DNA of 64,000 nucleotides, from positions 16,687,948 through 16,751,947 of the forward strand of contig NC_079977.1 of NCBI RefSeq assembly GCF_029852145.1, in the 5' to 3' direction. The notes beneath the pieces were generated by a model. That model saw nothing but the letters and a program-made list of their open reading frames with translations. It was not told the origin of the DNA and searched no databases. This document shows, in pieces, positions 1 through 11,555 of this stretch. The position numbers and the translations under genes are program-made. Numbering within the stretch: the first letter of the stretch is position 1; the number at the start of each line of letters is the position of its first letter. This stretch comes from Microplitis mediator (taxonomy: Eukaryota > Arthropoda > Insecta > Hymenoptera > Braconidae).

Positions 1-437
1 TCACGTTTTTTGCTCTGAAAAGCTCATAATCTTTAACAAGATGAAAACAAACATTTTTTCGGAGCTTTTTCCACAATTTTGTTGCAGACAGTGCTTAAAT
101 TTCCAAAAAAGAAAAAACTTTTTTTTCGAAACAAAATTTTCAAAAAAAAAATTTTTTCAAAAAAATTTTTTTTAGGAATAACTTTAGAAAATTTACAAAA
201 CCAACACCCAATAATTTTTCGCACGTTTACGTCGCTGCATTCCGTGATTTTACTGATCTCTCAGTCATTAAATAAAAAAAAAATTTTTTTTTTTTTGAAA
301 ATTTTGTTTCGAAAAAAAAGTTTTTTCTTTTTTGGAAATTTAAGCACTGTCTGCAATAAAATTGTGGAAAAAGCTCCGAAAAAATGTTTGTTTTCATCTT
401 GTTGAAGATTATGAGCTTTTCAGAGCAAAAAACGTGA
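1..437. repeat. Foldback (long terminal inverted repeat) element, left edge at window start
   Basis: The first bases (TCACGTTTTTTGCTCTGAAA) recur as their reverse complement ending at 437. The arms run roughly 1-170 and 270-437 and match almost base for base, separated by an A/T-rich spacer of about 100 bp that itself contains oligo-A/T palindromes. The outer end may lie outside the window, so length and target duplication cannot be judged. Short reading frames across it are by-products of the low-complexity arms. No transposase is encoded, so it would be a non-autonomous foldback MITE. Confidence 0.8.
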
Positions 438-1154
438 TCCTTTAATTTTTTTAAAAATTTGACCGCGTGAAACAAAAAAACGGCTCGTTGGATTAATCTG
501 GCTTTTTGCAGGGTTTTTGTGAACATATTGAACTGTAAAATGCACAGTCAACATTATCGATTTCCACAATATTTTCGTTTCAGCGCTTGATTTTCCAAAA
601 AACCACAAAAAGCCCTTTTTTTGTTGCATTTTTAAATTCATGTGACGATAGGAAAAAATTTTTTTTTCGAAAAAGCAATGGCTAATCATTGAAGGGAATT
701 TATTCAAGTTTTTAAAACCCACCATTAACTTTCTGTGCGATCATTGGTTCTTGAGATATCGATAATCAAAGACAAAAGGATCCTTTTCCATTTGAAGACC
801 GATATCTCGGCGAGAAGTGGACGTATCAAGGTCCATAAAAAAAGAAATTAAAGCTGAATAATAAAGGTGTCCGATCCTCATAGTGGTTAAGCAAAAATAA
901 TTTTTTCCACGCCCGGAGACCAAAAAAAAAAAATTTGAAAAATTTGAAAATTTTTTTGTCGTTGGTTTTTCTAAGATTACTCAAAAACCGCTGACGCTAA
1001 AAAATTTTAAAGTTCTAATCCAAAAAGTAGATACTTGGAGCTACAATTTCCTTTTTTTTCTTTTCTTGTACGACCATTTCTCTCAAAGTTAGAGCCTGTT
1101 GAAAATCGCCTAAAAATTTAGAATTTTTTTTTTATCCTTTAATTTTTTCCATTA

Positions 1155-1157
<3 letters not shown>
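438..1157. other. AT-rich spacer, no gene seen
   Basis: Low-complexity AT-rich sequence with many A and T runs. Short open frames on the minus strand (420-725, 741-923) have no recognisable domain and composition typical of A/T runs. I see no repeat copy, RNA gene or splice-site arrangement here. Confidence 0.5.

Positions 1158-1185
<28 letters not shown>
1158..1185. repeat. (TA)n microsatellite
   Basis: About 14 uninterrupted TA units directly upstream of the foldback element that starts near 1229. Confidence 0.9.
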
Positions 1186-1188
<3 letters not shown>

Positions 1189-1228
1189 TATCAGTCGTAC
1201 TCTAATGATATCTATAATGGTAATTTTA

Positions 1229-2066
1229 AGCTATTACTAATTTCATATTCTTGTTAGGCATTATATGACTACTTTTCAAATTTTTTCATGCCATTTTCTG
1301 AACTTTATAATCTTTTTACAAACAAATGGATTGATTAAATATTTTTGGAAAGTATTGTTCACCATATTGTTAGCGTCAGGAAATAATAATTTAAAAAAAA
1401 AATTTTTCTTAAAAACGCATTCATAATTTTTATAAATAAATGCGTGTTGTTGAGAACTATGACAGATAAACGTTAGGTTTAAAATTTATAAGAAAGCTTA
1501 ACTCATTCTGTATAAAAACGATTCGAAGGTCGAAAACTGTATCTGCAATAGTTGCAAAATTACAGCAATTTGTGTGCTGACAAATTGAGTCATCGCTTGG
1601 ACTTTGTCGTACTCCAAAATCCAGATGTTTTGTTAAAAAATTGAAAAAATTTTTATTTGCCATATTATTACAGGTTGCTGTTTTTGTAATTTTTTTATGT
1701 TCTAGAAAAAAATTGAAATGAAAAAAAAATTGTTAAACATACAAATAAATAAATTGTTGCTAAAAAAAAATTTTTTTTTGCCCTTATATTTAGAAATGCA
1801 AATTATGATTTAAAAAAAACAGATTCCTTAATGATTTATGTAAATGATCAAAATATGAAAAAAACGATTATAAACAATAAGATATTGTTTTTGAGAAAAT
1901 TTTTTTTTTAAATCATTATTCCTTCACGCTTACTATATGGTGAAAAAAATTTTTTAAAAATCTTTAATTAATCCATTTGTTGATAAAAAATTTTTAACAA
2001 ATGGCAAGAAAAAATTTGAAATGTAATCATATAATGCCTAACAAGAATATGAAATCAGTAATAGCT
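1229..2066. repeat. Foldback element, about 0.84 kb
   Basis: The left arm begins AGCTATTACTAATTTCATAT and the right arm ends in its near-perfect reverse complement at 2066. Both arms contain the stretch that reads CTTGTTAGGCATTATATGA in the left copy and its complement in the right. Arms extend roughly 200 bp and diverge inward. The centre has only a short minus-strand open frame (1457-1663) with no recognisable domain. Non-autonomous foldback MITE by structure. Confidence 0.8.
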
Positions 2067-2972
2067 GAAAATTTTGAAAAAAAATTATTTAACATACATT
2101 ATTTTAATATTTTTGTTTATTTCGAAAATTAATAATTAACGAAATCGAAATATTGTATAAACTTTCATACTGTCATCTTGTTGAGTATGTTTATAAAAAG
2201 GGCTACAAAAAACAAAAAATTTATAGATTAATTATATAAACTTTTATACCACCTTTTATGACAACACAACCCGTCAAAAAAGTGTTGATTAACAATTGAA
2301 TAACTTTTAGAAAAATGGTGATGCGACTTTTATTACCGCAAAATCATACTCTTTAATGTGTCTAGATGACACCAGAATGTTTTCAAATTTTTTAATTGAT
2401 ATTTAATTGCAAAAAAAAATTATTTAAAAACTTCGCTCACTAGAGTGGCAGCACGAGCATGTCGAAACTGCCGCACAAAAGCTGATTTTCAATGTTGAAT
2501 TGAAATTATAAATATTGGAGCTACAGTTCGGGGAGTCGAGAACTATTTTACTACAATTTTCTGCTCTTTCAGAAATTTTTTTAATATTTGAGCTATCACT
2601 TATACATTTTGAGATTTTGCCAAAAAGATGGACGGCTAATTTTTTTAACGGTTTTTTGTTCATAAAAATTGTAATTTTATTTTCCCAAAGAAATCCAAAA
2701 AATGTCTTTTTCTAGATGCCATTCCGGATCGTTGAAGCCATCAACTATATTTTTAGGAGACCTGTTACTATTTTTAGCAGGAACTCAACTTCTTGACTAG
2801 GCTAAAATAGAATAAAAATACATTATTTACGTATCTTCATTGATTTGTTTCTTTACCATTTGATATGGTATTAATCTTTTTCTTAAACTAGTAAGCCTCT
2901 AATTCTGTGCCTATTTAGACAGTCGATCTGAATAAGTAAACTCCAATCGTGCGTCGGAGCTGACACACACAC
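2067..2972. other. AT-rich spacer, no gene seen
   Basis: No convincing gene. The stretch 2430-2620 resembles the centre of the foldback element at 62,893-63,670: GC-richer core, then a run reading like GGAGCTACAGTTCGGGGAG, then T-rich sequence. It may be a decayed relative, but the match is weak by eye. Confidence 0.4.
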
Positions 2973-3781
2973 TTTTTTTTTTGTCTCAGAAACAAATGAG
3001 AGTAAAAATTTGATCAAAGTCTATTCTGATAGGTAATTGAACGCTCTACAAAAAAGTTCTCTTATAAATTCTCGATAAATTAACTCCTTTAAAAGTTATT
3101 TAACGTTGAATTTGTGTTTGTTATCAATTCTATAATATTTTTAATTGCATTCTTATATTTACCTTTTTTAGCTATGAGTTTTGTGAGAAATTAAAGAAAT
3201 AACATACCTTTCCTCATACGAACGAACTTTAAAATGAATTAATGGAAAGTGGTAAAATAAAAATGTAAAAGTGTCTATAATATTATAAGCATATTCATTA
3301 TTATTTTTGCTTTCTTTATAATTTTTTTGTTAAGCAAGCTTTGATCGCATTAGGATATTTTGTTTTGTACTCACTTACGACTTGTATCAAATACTGTTTT
3401 TGGTCTTCTCGTGTTCTGAAAATGTTGATATACTTTTGAGTTAATTTAAGTGCTCTTTCGGTGATATCATTAATTACTTGTAAATTGTTAACAATTCGTA
3501 AGCCTTCTAAATACATAAAATCTACATAAATGATCATCGGTACTTTAGTAATAATAATAATTATCTTTTATTTCAACGATTTTATAGCCAAAAAAGGCAA
3601 AAATGAAAATAGAATAAAAAGTATTGTAGAATTGATAACAAACACAAGTTTAACGTTAAATAACTTTTGAAGGAGTTATTTTAACAAAAATTCTCAAGAG
3701 CATTTTTTGTAGAGCGTTCAATTTCCTATCAGAATAGACTTTGATCAACTTGTTGCTTTCATTTTTTTCTGAGAAAAAAAT
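2973..3781. repeat. Foldback element enclosing a transposase-like fragment
   Basis: Arms of about 200 bp at 2973-3182 and 3577-3781 are inverted copies. Both contain GATCAAAGTCTATTCTGATAG (or its complement) and the stretch around TTATTTAACGTTGAATTTGTG. Between them lies a minus-strand 73-codon reading frame (3316-3537). This resembles the remains of a DNA transposon: terminal inverted repeats with only the 3' end of the internal gene left. Confidence 0.75.
3316..3537 (-). pseudogene. C-terminal fragment of a transposase-like protein of unknown function
   Basis: The 73-residue frame contains the run VINDITERALKLTQKY, then REDQKQYLIQVVSEY and a lysine-rich end. From memory, the pattern ND-x-x-ERA...QKQYL-x-QVV...H/Y-R/K matches the C-terminal end of a widespread, uncharacterised arthropod protein family that behaves like a transposon gene; this is recall, not a search. 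It starts at a methionine by chance, and the rest of the gene is missing. It sits exactly between the two inverted arms of the 2973-3781 element, consistent with being the leftover coding end of that transposon. A different part of what I believe is the same family lies at 45,380-45,760. Confidence 0.5.
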
Positions 3782-4349
3782 TAAATGTCAAAAGTCTAAA
3801 AATCCCACGTTATTTAAATGGGAAATATAAAATGATTTTGGCACGGTTTAACGTGAAAATTAAGAGCCTGTTTGTGTTAAGTATTTTTCTTAAGTCATGA
3901 ACTAAAGATTCAGGAGGCGATCGGTAAATAAAAATTGATTTGGGAAATAACGGACACCCTAATAAATATCCTTATTAAATCTTTTAGTTTCTAATCATTC
4001 ATTTTGTTGGTGGATTATAAAACATTTATTTAAAAGAACCAAATATATGATTGGCAATGGCCAATCAAATCATTTTGTTGTCATAACTAAAATTTAGTTG
4101 TCAGAAGAGAATTTTTTTCTAAGTGTGTACTTTTTATAGTTAACTCATTGTGTATATTTTGGTACTTATATTTGTAACCTTGAATTTTCCAGCTTCTATG
4201 AACAGGTGTCAAACACCTCTATAGAATGTATATCCAAAGTAAATAAATAAATGAATAAATAAATAAATACAAATATAAAGTATATTCGTTAAGGAATTAT
4301 TGTAGTAAACAATTGTTAAACTTGATAAATAATTAGAAACATTTAATTA
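3782..4349. other. Spacer with a possible 3' tail of a non-LTR element
   Basis: No gene. Near 4,190-4,270 a segment with AACACCTCTATAGAATGTAT is followed by a run of AAAT/AAATG units (about 4,238-4,270). This looks like the simple-repeat tail that non-LTR retrotransposons of the CR1/Jockey/RTE type leave at their 3' end. No coding part was recognised next to it. Confidence 0.35.
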
Positions 4350-5492
4350 CATATCAACCCTTGAAGCTATCAGCTAAAGCTTGTATCGGAGATTGCTCGC
4401 TTGTTTGACCTACTGAGGTTCCTAGCACCTATCATCGTGAGCGCCAAAATGGATATGCAGAAACTCTAGTTTCAGAATTTTGACTGAGATGCTACGCTAT
4501 CACCGTTTCTTGTCTAAAAATGTTTCAAGATGAACTTCAATAAATCTTGAAAATTAGATACTTCGCTGGAATCAAGTGAACCAAGATGTATCTATTAAAT
4601 TACACGGATTCTCCGTCGCTTTTCAATTCGCTATGGCTGCTGTCGTCTATTTGAAAGTTACTGACACTACTGAAAGCTTCACTATCTTGCTAGGAAAACT
4701 AAACCCAACTGACTGAGCATCAAGAGGTTTATCAGCAGCTAAATTAGATCAGCATTCGCTTTGGTGGACGGAACCTAAGTGGCTCAGTCAATCGAAAAAA
4801 AACTGGCCACCTTTTGGCACCCCATCACAGATGGTATCACATCTCGACAATCGTTCAGGTCTAGTTTTTACCACCTACAAGGCAGATTTACACACGCTAC
4901 TCAACAAATTCTCTGAGTTGTCATCGTTACTTCGCACGCTTGGAATCTGACAACGTGCCATCGCTACCTTTAGAAAAGTGCCACAGTCCACACTGGCAAC
5001 ATCACGCTCTATAGTTAACCTGCAATTTGCGAAGACTTTGTTAATAATGTATACACAAAGTCAGTACAATTCGCAGGAGATAAAACTGCTGAAAGATGGT
5101 GATTCTCTACAACGAAATCGTCGTATCGCTAAATTGATTTCCTCCGTCGACTACAATGGAGTACTCAGAGTCAGTGTTTGGATAGAAGGTGGGCGAGTTC
5201 CAGTCAGATTATACATTTTTCGTTGCGTCCTGTGCACGAGACATAGAGGCGTTTGTGCACAACAATTAATGAGACATTTGCCAACCGCTCGTGTATGACC
5301 TGCTAAAGCTTTCTTTTACACTGGAATTCAGCATTTCAAGGTCGAGGTGCGAAAACTTATAAAGGATAGATCGCTGTATTTGTATGTCTCGCTAAGTCTT
5401 CTATGCATATAGAAATTGTCACCGATTATTCTACTGACGCTTCCGCTACAGCACCCTATACTTGGACTGTGGTATAATTTTCGTAGGAACTC
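4350..5492 (+). pseudogene. BEL/Pao retrotransposon pol fragment, older copy
   Basis: A degenerate relative of the young element at 9,999-13,156. It begins with a Pao-type linker region reading like RLFDLLRFLAPIIVSAKMD, continues through a decayed RNase H segment, then ASRGLSAAKLDQHSLWWTEP, and from 4978 the open stretch before the integrase (MPQSTLATS..., 106 codons). Several stops and frame breaks are present (for example after KMDMQKL). The integrase core is cut off around the conserved ...Y-T/S-D-C-G region near 5,490, where sequence changes to the R1-clade element. No LTR was seen. Diverged from the 10-12 kb copy by many substitutions, so it derives from a separate older insertion. Confidence 0.85.
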
Positions 5493-5937
5493 CGTTATGC
5501 CGGTGGCAAGCCCGGGGCCTTCCCTTAAAGGAGAAAGAAGAAGGAGACGGAGGAGTAACACCTCGTTAAAAAACCTTGGTTCATCTAACTCCAGATGGTA
5601 GCACCCTAGAAAGGCTCCCTGCTAGTACTACAGCTAGGTCACGTATATTAGTGGGTGCAGTCACGCTGCTTGAAAGTGATGTGCTGAATAATCTGAGCAG
5701 TACAGTGTAAGTGCTAACTCCTGGCGTCTACACGCCACACTGATAAGAGCATCAGGAAGCCGATGAAGGAAGTGTGTGTACGACCTGAGTAGATGTCTAT
5801 TCCCGCTCATATAGTCGAAAGCCCTTTCAGCAATAGAGGTAGCTGTTAGGGTGATCATTTCTCTCCTGCCGGAGGCATCGCGTTTGAAGACGAAATAGGT
5901 TCTAAGCAAACGATCCAACGCAGTTCTGGTCAAAAAT

Positions 5938-6535
5938 ATGCATGGTAAAATATATGCTGACCTGTTGAATAGTACCAGGGCCAAGGTCAATCCAGATGAG
6001 CATGGCACGTGGATCAGGTCGATCCGTGAAACAAAGGATGGCAACATATTGCTGGCTCGATCGGGAATCTGGCCACAACTCAAGCTTTACGCAAGCTGTC
6101 AAGAATGTAGTTGGCAGAGACGAAGCTGTTTAAGACCTCACTCCTACGGTCACGGTCGAAATCCGTGATATCGACTGAACCTCTACCGACACTGATGTTT
6201 GCGGTGCACTATCTCGTCATCTGGGAGGAACTATAGGAGTGAATAGGATAGGACTGTCCAAAAACGCTACTCGTGGAGAGCGCATACCTTTCGTCGAACT
6301 CGACAACAAAACCGTGCACTCTCCTAAGCACTAGCCGCATCAAGATTGACTGGAAATCCGTCGTGTCAGACAGCGTGAAACTATCTCAAGGTGTTACAAA
6401 TGCCTTGGGTATGGCCATATCTCAAGTAGGTGTAATGACCCTGACCGCAGCAAGTTATACTATAACTGCAGCAAAGCAGACCACCAAGCCACCTCATGCA
6501 GCGAAATGCCCCACTGTGATCTATGCTTCGCAGTC
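5938..6535 (+). pseudogene. R1-clade ORF1 (gag) remnant with zinc knuckles
   Basis: At 5950-6060 a frame reads YADLLNSTRAKVNPDEHG and continues with RETKDGNILLA, typical of the gag-like ORF1 of R1-clade elements. At 6389-6535, in another frame, a zinc-knuckle block follows: a complete C-x2-C-x4-H-x4-C (RCYKCLGYGHISSRC), a second knuckle with its first cysteine changed to tyrosine (YYNCSKADHQATSC), and a third partial cysteine pair. A stop follows immediately. ORF1 normally packages element RNA as a ribonucleoprotein. Here frameshifts between the two blocks and the lost cysteine make it non-functional. Confidence 0.8.
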
Positions 6536-6667
6536 TAAGGCCAAACCCTAAATGTGGATCATATCCTCGGAACTAGACGCTGTGCCGCATACCGAAGTGC
6601 ACTTACAGGCGAGCCCACTAATCTGCAATGACTTTTATCCTCTAAAAAAATCTACGGAGAGGCTGGA

Positions 6668-7250
6668 CATTAAAAGCCTTACTGCGCCAGTTCGTCTATG
6701 AACACAGGTTGATATATGCATCCTGTCGACGCAGCACTCTAATATATAAACTTTCCGATGGTTTTCAGACTCCTCTGGTACAGCAGCTGTCTGGATTGTT
6801 AACCCAAACATACACGTTCTGAATGGAGGTTACAGCCATGGTTTTGCCTAGATCAAAACCCCTGGCTTCACCCTGTCCAGCTGCTACCTATCACTGAACG
6901 ATGGAATCTCTGTATTCAGGCGCAATCTTTGAGAACTCAAGAATATTGCTCAGCGGTCAAAAGGTGAAATTATTATAGCCCGAGACTTCAACGCTAAATC
7001 GACGGAATGGGGAATAGATGGATGTGACTCCAGAGGAATTGAAGTCGCGGACATGATCGCACATCTTGACCTCGTAGTCCTCAATACGGGCAACTCAACC
7101 ACCTTTAGAAGACCCAGTTACCGCGAGACTATCAAAGATATCTCTCTCGCTACACCGAACACAGCTGCCATAACATCTAGATAGGAAGTTCTGGAAACGT
7201 ACAACGCCAGCGATCACCAGTATATTCGGTTTTCAATCACCAATATTAAA
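6668..7250 (+). pseudogene. R1-clade apurinic-like endonuclease domain remnant
   Basis: The frame at about 6,959-7,245 carries the R1-type endonuclease C-terminal half: IIIARDFNAKSTEWG (the usual GDFNA glycine is arginine), DSRGIEVADMIAHLDLVVLN, NTGNSTTFRR, then a DISLA motif and SDHQYI. This domain nicks target DNA to prime reverse transcription in this clade. One in-frame stop lies just before the last motif, and the N-terminal half (6,670-6,950) is broken. Confidence 0.8.
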
Positions 7251-7859
7251 TACTGCGATTCTCCTGTTAGACCACCGCTAAAGAGATAGAACTTCAGGAA
7301 ACTGAAAGAGGCAAAACTTATCCATTACTTGATGAAAAAATGGCACCCCTCCCCCCCATCCCGAGTGTGAGCACATTGATAAAAATTGATGCGGAAGCCC
7401 TAGTCAAGAAAATAATGAAACTTATTGTTGAGGCATTTGACGTTGCAATGCCACACAAGGCAGCCCGTAGCCGGCGTAAGCCGAATATCTGGTGGACCTC
7501 CAAAATTGCCGTACTGAGGACAAAATATTTATCACTGCGACGTAGAGTAGTAAGGGCTAATGGCAGAGACCCAAACGGTACGTCGGGCATTCTCATCGCC
7601 AAGTTATCGAAGACAAAGAAGAACCTAAAGAACAAGATCAAGAGTAGCAAAAGGCGGAGCTAGGAAATCTTGTGTGTTGAAGTGGACAACGATCCATGGG
7701 GACGCGCCTACCAGATTGTCACAAAAAGCCTTGGCAAACAATCTCCGGTACCCCTCATGGAACCTAAAGCTATCAGAAAGATCGTAACAGACCTATTTTC
7801 ATAGCACCCATGAAAAGCATCGAAGGAGACTAAGGAACCTAAAGAGATACCACTGTTCT

Positions 7860-8770
7860 TGGTCTTGGAGCTCCAGATGGCTGCTAGGACACTGAAATCT
7901 GAAAAAGCCCCTGCTCCAAATGGCATTTCCCCAAGTGTCATCAAAATCATTACAAAGAAGTATCTTCAGGTACTGCTGTCGGCTTACAACGCCTTACAAC
8001 GAGTACCTTTAGCAGAAGGTGGAAACGGCAACGTTTAGTACTGCTAGATAATGGTAAAGACCCTTCGATCACATCGTCATCGTACAGGCCTTTGTACAAG
8101 CTAAATGTTGCCACCAAGCTGCTGGAGGTGTTCATTAAGGTGTGCCTCATGATAGCCGTTGAAAGGTCTGATAAGCTTTCGAAAAACCAGCATGGCTTTA
8201 GAAAGCACCACTCAACGATAACGGCAATAGAGCAGGCTTTAGACATAGCCGAGAGCTCGTGAGCGAAGAGCCACCACTTTCGTCAGGTATGCATCTTTTT
8301 CACCTTCGACGTCCTGAACGCCTTAAACTCTGTGGTGAAAGAATATATCCAAGAGATCGTAGATCACTATTTCCGAAACCGGAAGCTTGAGTACGAAACA
8401 ACCGAAGGCTCGTACGAGATAGAAGTCACAGCTGGTGTTCCTCAGGGTGCTGCTCTCGGCCCAGATTGCTGGAATATACGGTACGATGAGATGCAGCGAA
8501 TGTGCATTCCCCAAAACATGGCCTTAGTAGGATACGCAGATGACATCACTGGACTAGTCCTTGCAGACAGCGTAAAAGTTGTACGCAGTGAAACTGTCAA
8601 CTTTGTCAGAGACTTGATGGTTGGCTAAAACTGCATGGTCTTAAATTAGCGATCAGAAAAACAGAAATGATAGTGCTGACACGCTAACGATAGTTCGAGC
8701 AGTCCTTCTCGGTCAAAAGTGGGGATACAACAGTCGAGGCCAAACATTCCGTAAGGTATTTAGGCTTACG
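7860..8770 (+). pseudogene. R1-clade reverse transcriptase remnant
   Basis: Recognisable RT blocks in order: KSEKAPAPNGISPSVIK (usual A-P-G-P-D-G region), SSSYRPLYKLNVATKLLE, KNQHGFRKHHSTITAIEQAL, then the open stretch 8332-8628 with GVPQGAALGP and the catalytic YADD at about 8533-8544. The usual F-x-D-x-x-x-A-F block reads FTFDVLNALNSV. Frameshifts separate the blocks, and the thumb and C-terminal zinc region are absent because the element stops near 8,770. Confidence 0.85.
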
Positions 8771-9402
8771 ATGAACCAATTTTTAACATGTATCAAAAGT
8801 CAATTGGTATTTAAGTAAAAAAAAAAATCCCTCTATCGGTTGACTCTGTGAACTCTTATCAGTGCTCGTCTTAAATAACTTTTGGGATTGAACTTACACA
8901 ATTCGTTTTTATGAATACGATCTTTTGAAATTTAAACTTCATCAATGTAAATTTCAGAAGATTGAATATGTGCACTAAGATGGCGCTCGTTACGAACGTG
9001 TAGTATTTAATTTATCATCTATTAGTAACTTGTATTCAAAATTGAAAACTAAATTTCAATTTCATATAAACCGTACGATAGACGGTGGCGTGTAGGTCCA
9101 AATCATTTACAATTTGATGGTAACTTCATTATTAGGTATGCCGCAGGGTTTGATAGAAGTGTCTCACTAACGATTCAACCATCACATCCATGATCAATCC
9201 TGATATTGTTCGTTGTCTAATTAATGTAATTTCGTTAAAGATTGTTAGTCAGTGAATTTACGGTATTATTACACTTATGATCGCGCGTTTACGTATCATT
9301 TAACTAACTGATTAATTAATGTATCAATAATAGTCTGTGCAATGTTCGGTTTTTTACATTTGTTCCAGTACTAAAATGGCGGTTTTAATACCAAATGGCG
9401 GC
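8771..9402. other. Spacer, no gene seen
   Basis: AT-rich sequence without recognisable coding motifs. It is not homologous to the BEL integrase, so the BEL copy interrupted at 5,490 does not resume after the R1-clade element. Confidence 0.45.
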
Positions 9403-9920
9403 TTATATGTAAAAGTCTAATTTTCCTAGGTTATTAAGGTATGGAACTATGAGTCTAGCCTTGAATTTGTTTGCTGTGCTATTGCGAGTAGTTTTAATTT
9501 CGAACACCCATTTGCATGCAATTGACTTCTTATTCTTTGGAATTGGTTCAAGATCCCAGGTGTCGCTTTCTTCAAGTGCACTCAATTCTTCAGCAATTAA
9601 ATAACCTACGAAAACACATTCTACTGCTTCATTACTTATCTTATTTCGATTTTGCTTAGAAAATTGTGCGGAAGACTTACATCCAAATTCCTTGCGATGA
9701 TTTACGTTGTGCTTTTTTTTGAAATGTAACTTATACGGTGTAGCTTCTTTTTTTCTGGTCGGAAGTCTATTTTGCAGGTACACTGCAGTAACTGCTGCCT
9801 CTCTTCAATAAGCACCTGCAAGTTTGGTATCTATTAGCTTTGTTCGATTGCCTTGACTAATACCTGTTCCGTCTCCCTGTAATACCGTTCTGCTCAGGCG
9901 TGTAAGCCGCTGTGTATTAA
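9403..9920 (-). pseudogene. Copia pol fragment: integrase end joined to RT start
   Basis: On the minus strand, 9,920 to about 9,790 reads as a decayed Copia integrase motif (YTPEQNGI, normally followed by ERKNR). The open stretch 9,783-9,403 then has YLQNRLPTRK, a KEFGCKSS/ECVFVGYL segment, and directly after it ESDTWDLEPIPKNKKSIACKW, the start of Copia reverse transcriptase. The usual linker between the two is missing, so there is an internal deletion. The frame runs into unrelated residues after KARLIV. Part of a dead Ty1/Copia element. Confidence 0.85.
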
Positions 9921-9993
9921 AAAAAAGGCCATTCGGCAGCCGAAATGGAAGGTAGATTTATAAAAAGGCACATACAGACATATCTTGTGATAC

Positions 9994-9998
9994 ATGTT
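9994..9998. repeat. Target site duplication ATGTT, left copy
   Basis: ATGTT immediately precedes the 5' LTR and is repeated immediately after the 3' LTR (13,157-13,161). Five bases is usual for BEL/Pao insertion. Confidence 0.9.
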
Positions 9999-10549
9999 TG
10001 TTCAGTCACGAGCTTAATCATTTTGAAAAGCTTCGTGTACTTTCGCTACGCACGGGAGCAGCCGAACTCGCTACTGACTTGAATGTCAAAATAGTGCCGG
10101 GTCACTCGCTATCTGGGCCCGACACTTGCAATTTCTTGCTCATGACCGTGCCACGTCGGCATGAGAACCCGCTACCAGCCGGCCAATCAGAGAAATTGGC
10201 GGCTAACTATTTCCTGTTGGCGCGCTTTTAAGCCAATGGGAAAATTCGTTACTGCAGCCATACCGCCACGTCACCACCGAGCAGCCACGAAGGAAGAAGA
10301 CGACGTCTCTAATTCTAATCTACATCGTGCAGTCTTACTAACCACCACGCGTTTTTAACCGCTTGACTTGTCGCATTCGCTATCGCTTATCTATCTTGTC
10401 GCATTCGCTATAAAGTATTTTCTTACAGTTTAAGTGTAAATAAGTGTAAATAAATCTATAACTTATATTTGATAAATCTTGAGTAATTTTAATTGTTTTC
10501 AACCTTCACGCCATAACCAGATCCATTTTAGTTATCCTCTCATTTTACA
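9999..10549 (+). repeat. 5' LTR of BEL/Pao element
   Basis: 551 bp beginning TGTTCAGTCACGAGC and ending CTCATTTTACA. It is a direct copy of 12,606-13,156; both open reading frames inside it have the same translation in both copies. A TATA-like CTATAAAG lies near 10,409 and an AATAAA in GTGTAAATAAATC near 10,447, plausible promoter and polyadenylation signals. Confidence 0.95.
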
Positions 10550-10552
10550 TTT

Positions 10553-10570
10553 TGGTCCTTCGAGCCGGAT
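10553..10570 (+). promoter_or_regulatory. Primer binding site, complementary to tRNA-Tyr 3' end
   Basis: TGGTCCTTCGAGCCGGAT starts 4 bp after the LTR. Its complement ends CCGGCTCGAAGGACCA, which from memory is the 3' end of insect tRNA-Tyr with CCA added. It would prime minus-strand DNA synthesis. Confidence 0.85.
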
Positions 10571-10884
10571 CTGGTGTGGGTTTAACAATTAAAAATTATT
10601 AAAATTTAAAATCGTAAAAAAATTGTGAGAAAAAGTGTGTGGTGTAATTGATCTTGAAGTGAAAATCGCTAAGTGCCGTGGGCATTGCTGAGCACTGCTA
10701 GAGTGCTGCCCGTGGTGATCAAATTTACACACCGGTGTAAAAAGACTCTTCAGCTTTTTTGATCGAAAACTTAGCGTCGGTTCCACGTGTATCGCGTCCA
10801 TTTTGTATGCTACGTATATCTAAGATGGCCGCCGAAACACATTCGCTTTGCAAATGACTCGCATCGACACGATGCGTAACATGG

Positions 10885-11555
10885 CTACCCGCTAACAAAG
10901 ACCCGCTATGTTGACAACATCTATGGAGGCGCAGATGAACTCGCTGAGGCAATTCAAGTTGCTCTCGACATAAAAAAATGTGTGCCGCAGAATGTTTCCC
11001 GCTTGCTAAGTGGGCAAGTAATTCAACGGAATTACACGCTCAAGCCGCTCCAGTGAATTTACACTCAACTGGGATGCTACGCTATCATTGTTGCTTCTTC
11101 AAGAATGGAATTTATTTCGAGATGAACTACATCAGATCTCGAAGATTCAGATACCTCGCTAGAATCATGTACAAAATGATGTATCAATTGAACTACATGG
11201 ATTCTCTGACGCTTCTCAACTCGCTATGGCTGCTGTCGTATATTTAAAAGTTACTGACGCTACTGGAAGCTCCAATATCTCGCTAGTGTGTGAACTTAAA
11301 TAAGTTGCTCCACTGAAACCCACTACAATACCAAGAATGGAGCTCAATGCCGCTGTGTTACTCGCTCAACTGGTACTTTACGTCAAGAAAATCTTGAAAC
11401 TTGAAAATATATCAATTTTCTTGTGGACAGACTCCGCTGTATCTTTTACGGGGATACGAATCAACCCAGCTGACTGCGCTTCAAGAGGTTTAACAGCAGC
11501 CAAACTAGAACAGCATTCGCTATGGTGGACGGGACCTAAGTGGCTCAGTCAATAA
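10885..11555 (+). pseudogene. BEL/Pao RT catalytic sliver and RNase H remnant
   Basis: At 10,907-10,918 the RT catalytic box reads YVDN instead of YVDD, followed by IYGGADELAEAIQVALD, as expected downstream of the active site in Pao elements. A frameshift at an A-run leads into CAAECFPLAKWASNSTELHA. After an apparent internal deletion, RNase H motifs follow: HGFSDASQLAMAAVVYLKV (about 11,188-11,245), then PRMELNAAVLLAQL and WTDSAV (11,330-11,440), then ASRGLTAAKLEQHSLWW. The mutated catalytic residue, frameshifts and missing palm/fingers exclude activity. Confidence 0.85.

Larger units (their letters stand above)
5493..8770 (+). mobile_element. R1-clade non-LTR retrotransposon, degenerate and 3'-truncated
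   Basis: Gag-like ORF1, zinc knuckles, an endonuclease and a reverse transcriptase follow in the order expected for the R1 clade. The 5' end abuts the BEL/Pao fragment, with loss of BEL similarity at about 5,490. The coding frame is broken by many stops and frameshifts. After the YADD motif about 75 more codons are recognisable, ending with a VRYLGL-like motif near 8,765; the rest of ORF2, the 3' UTR and the tail are missing. GC content is clearly higher than in the surrounding DNA. Family assignment is from domain order and motifs, not from a search. Confidence 0.85.

Noticed and set aside
1..725. Lys/Phe-rich open frames on both strands
   Set aside because: They result from A and T runs in the foldback arms and have no domain character.
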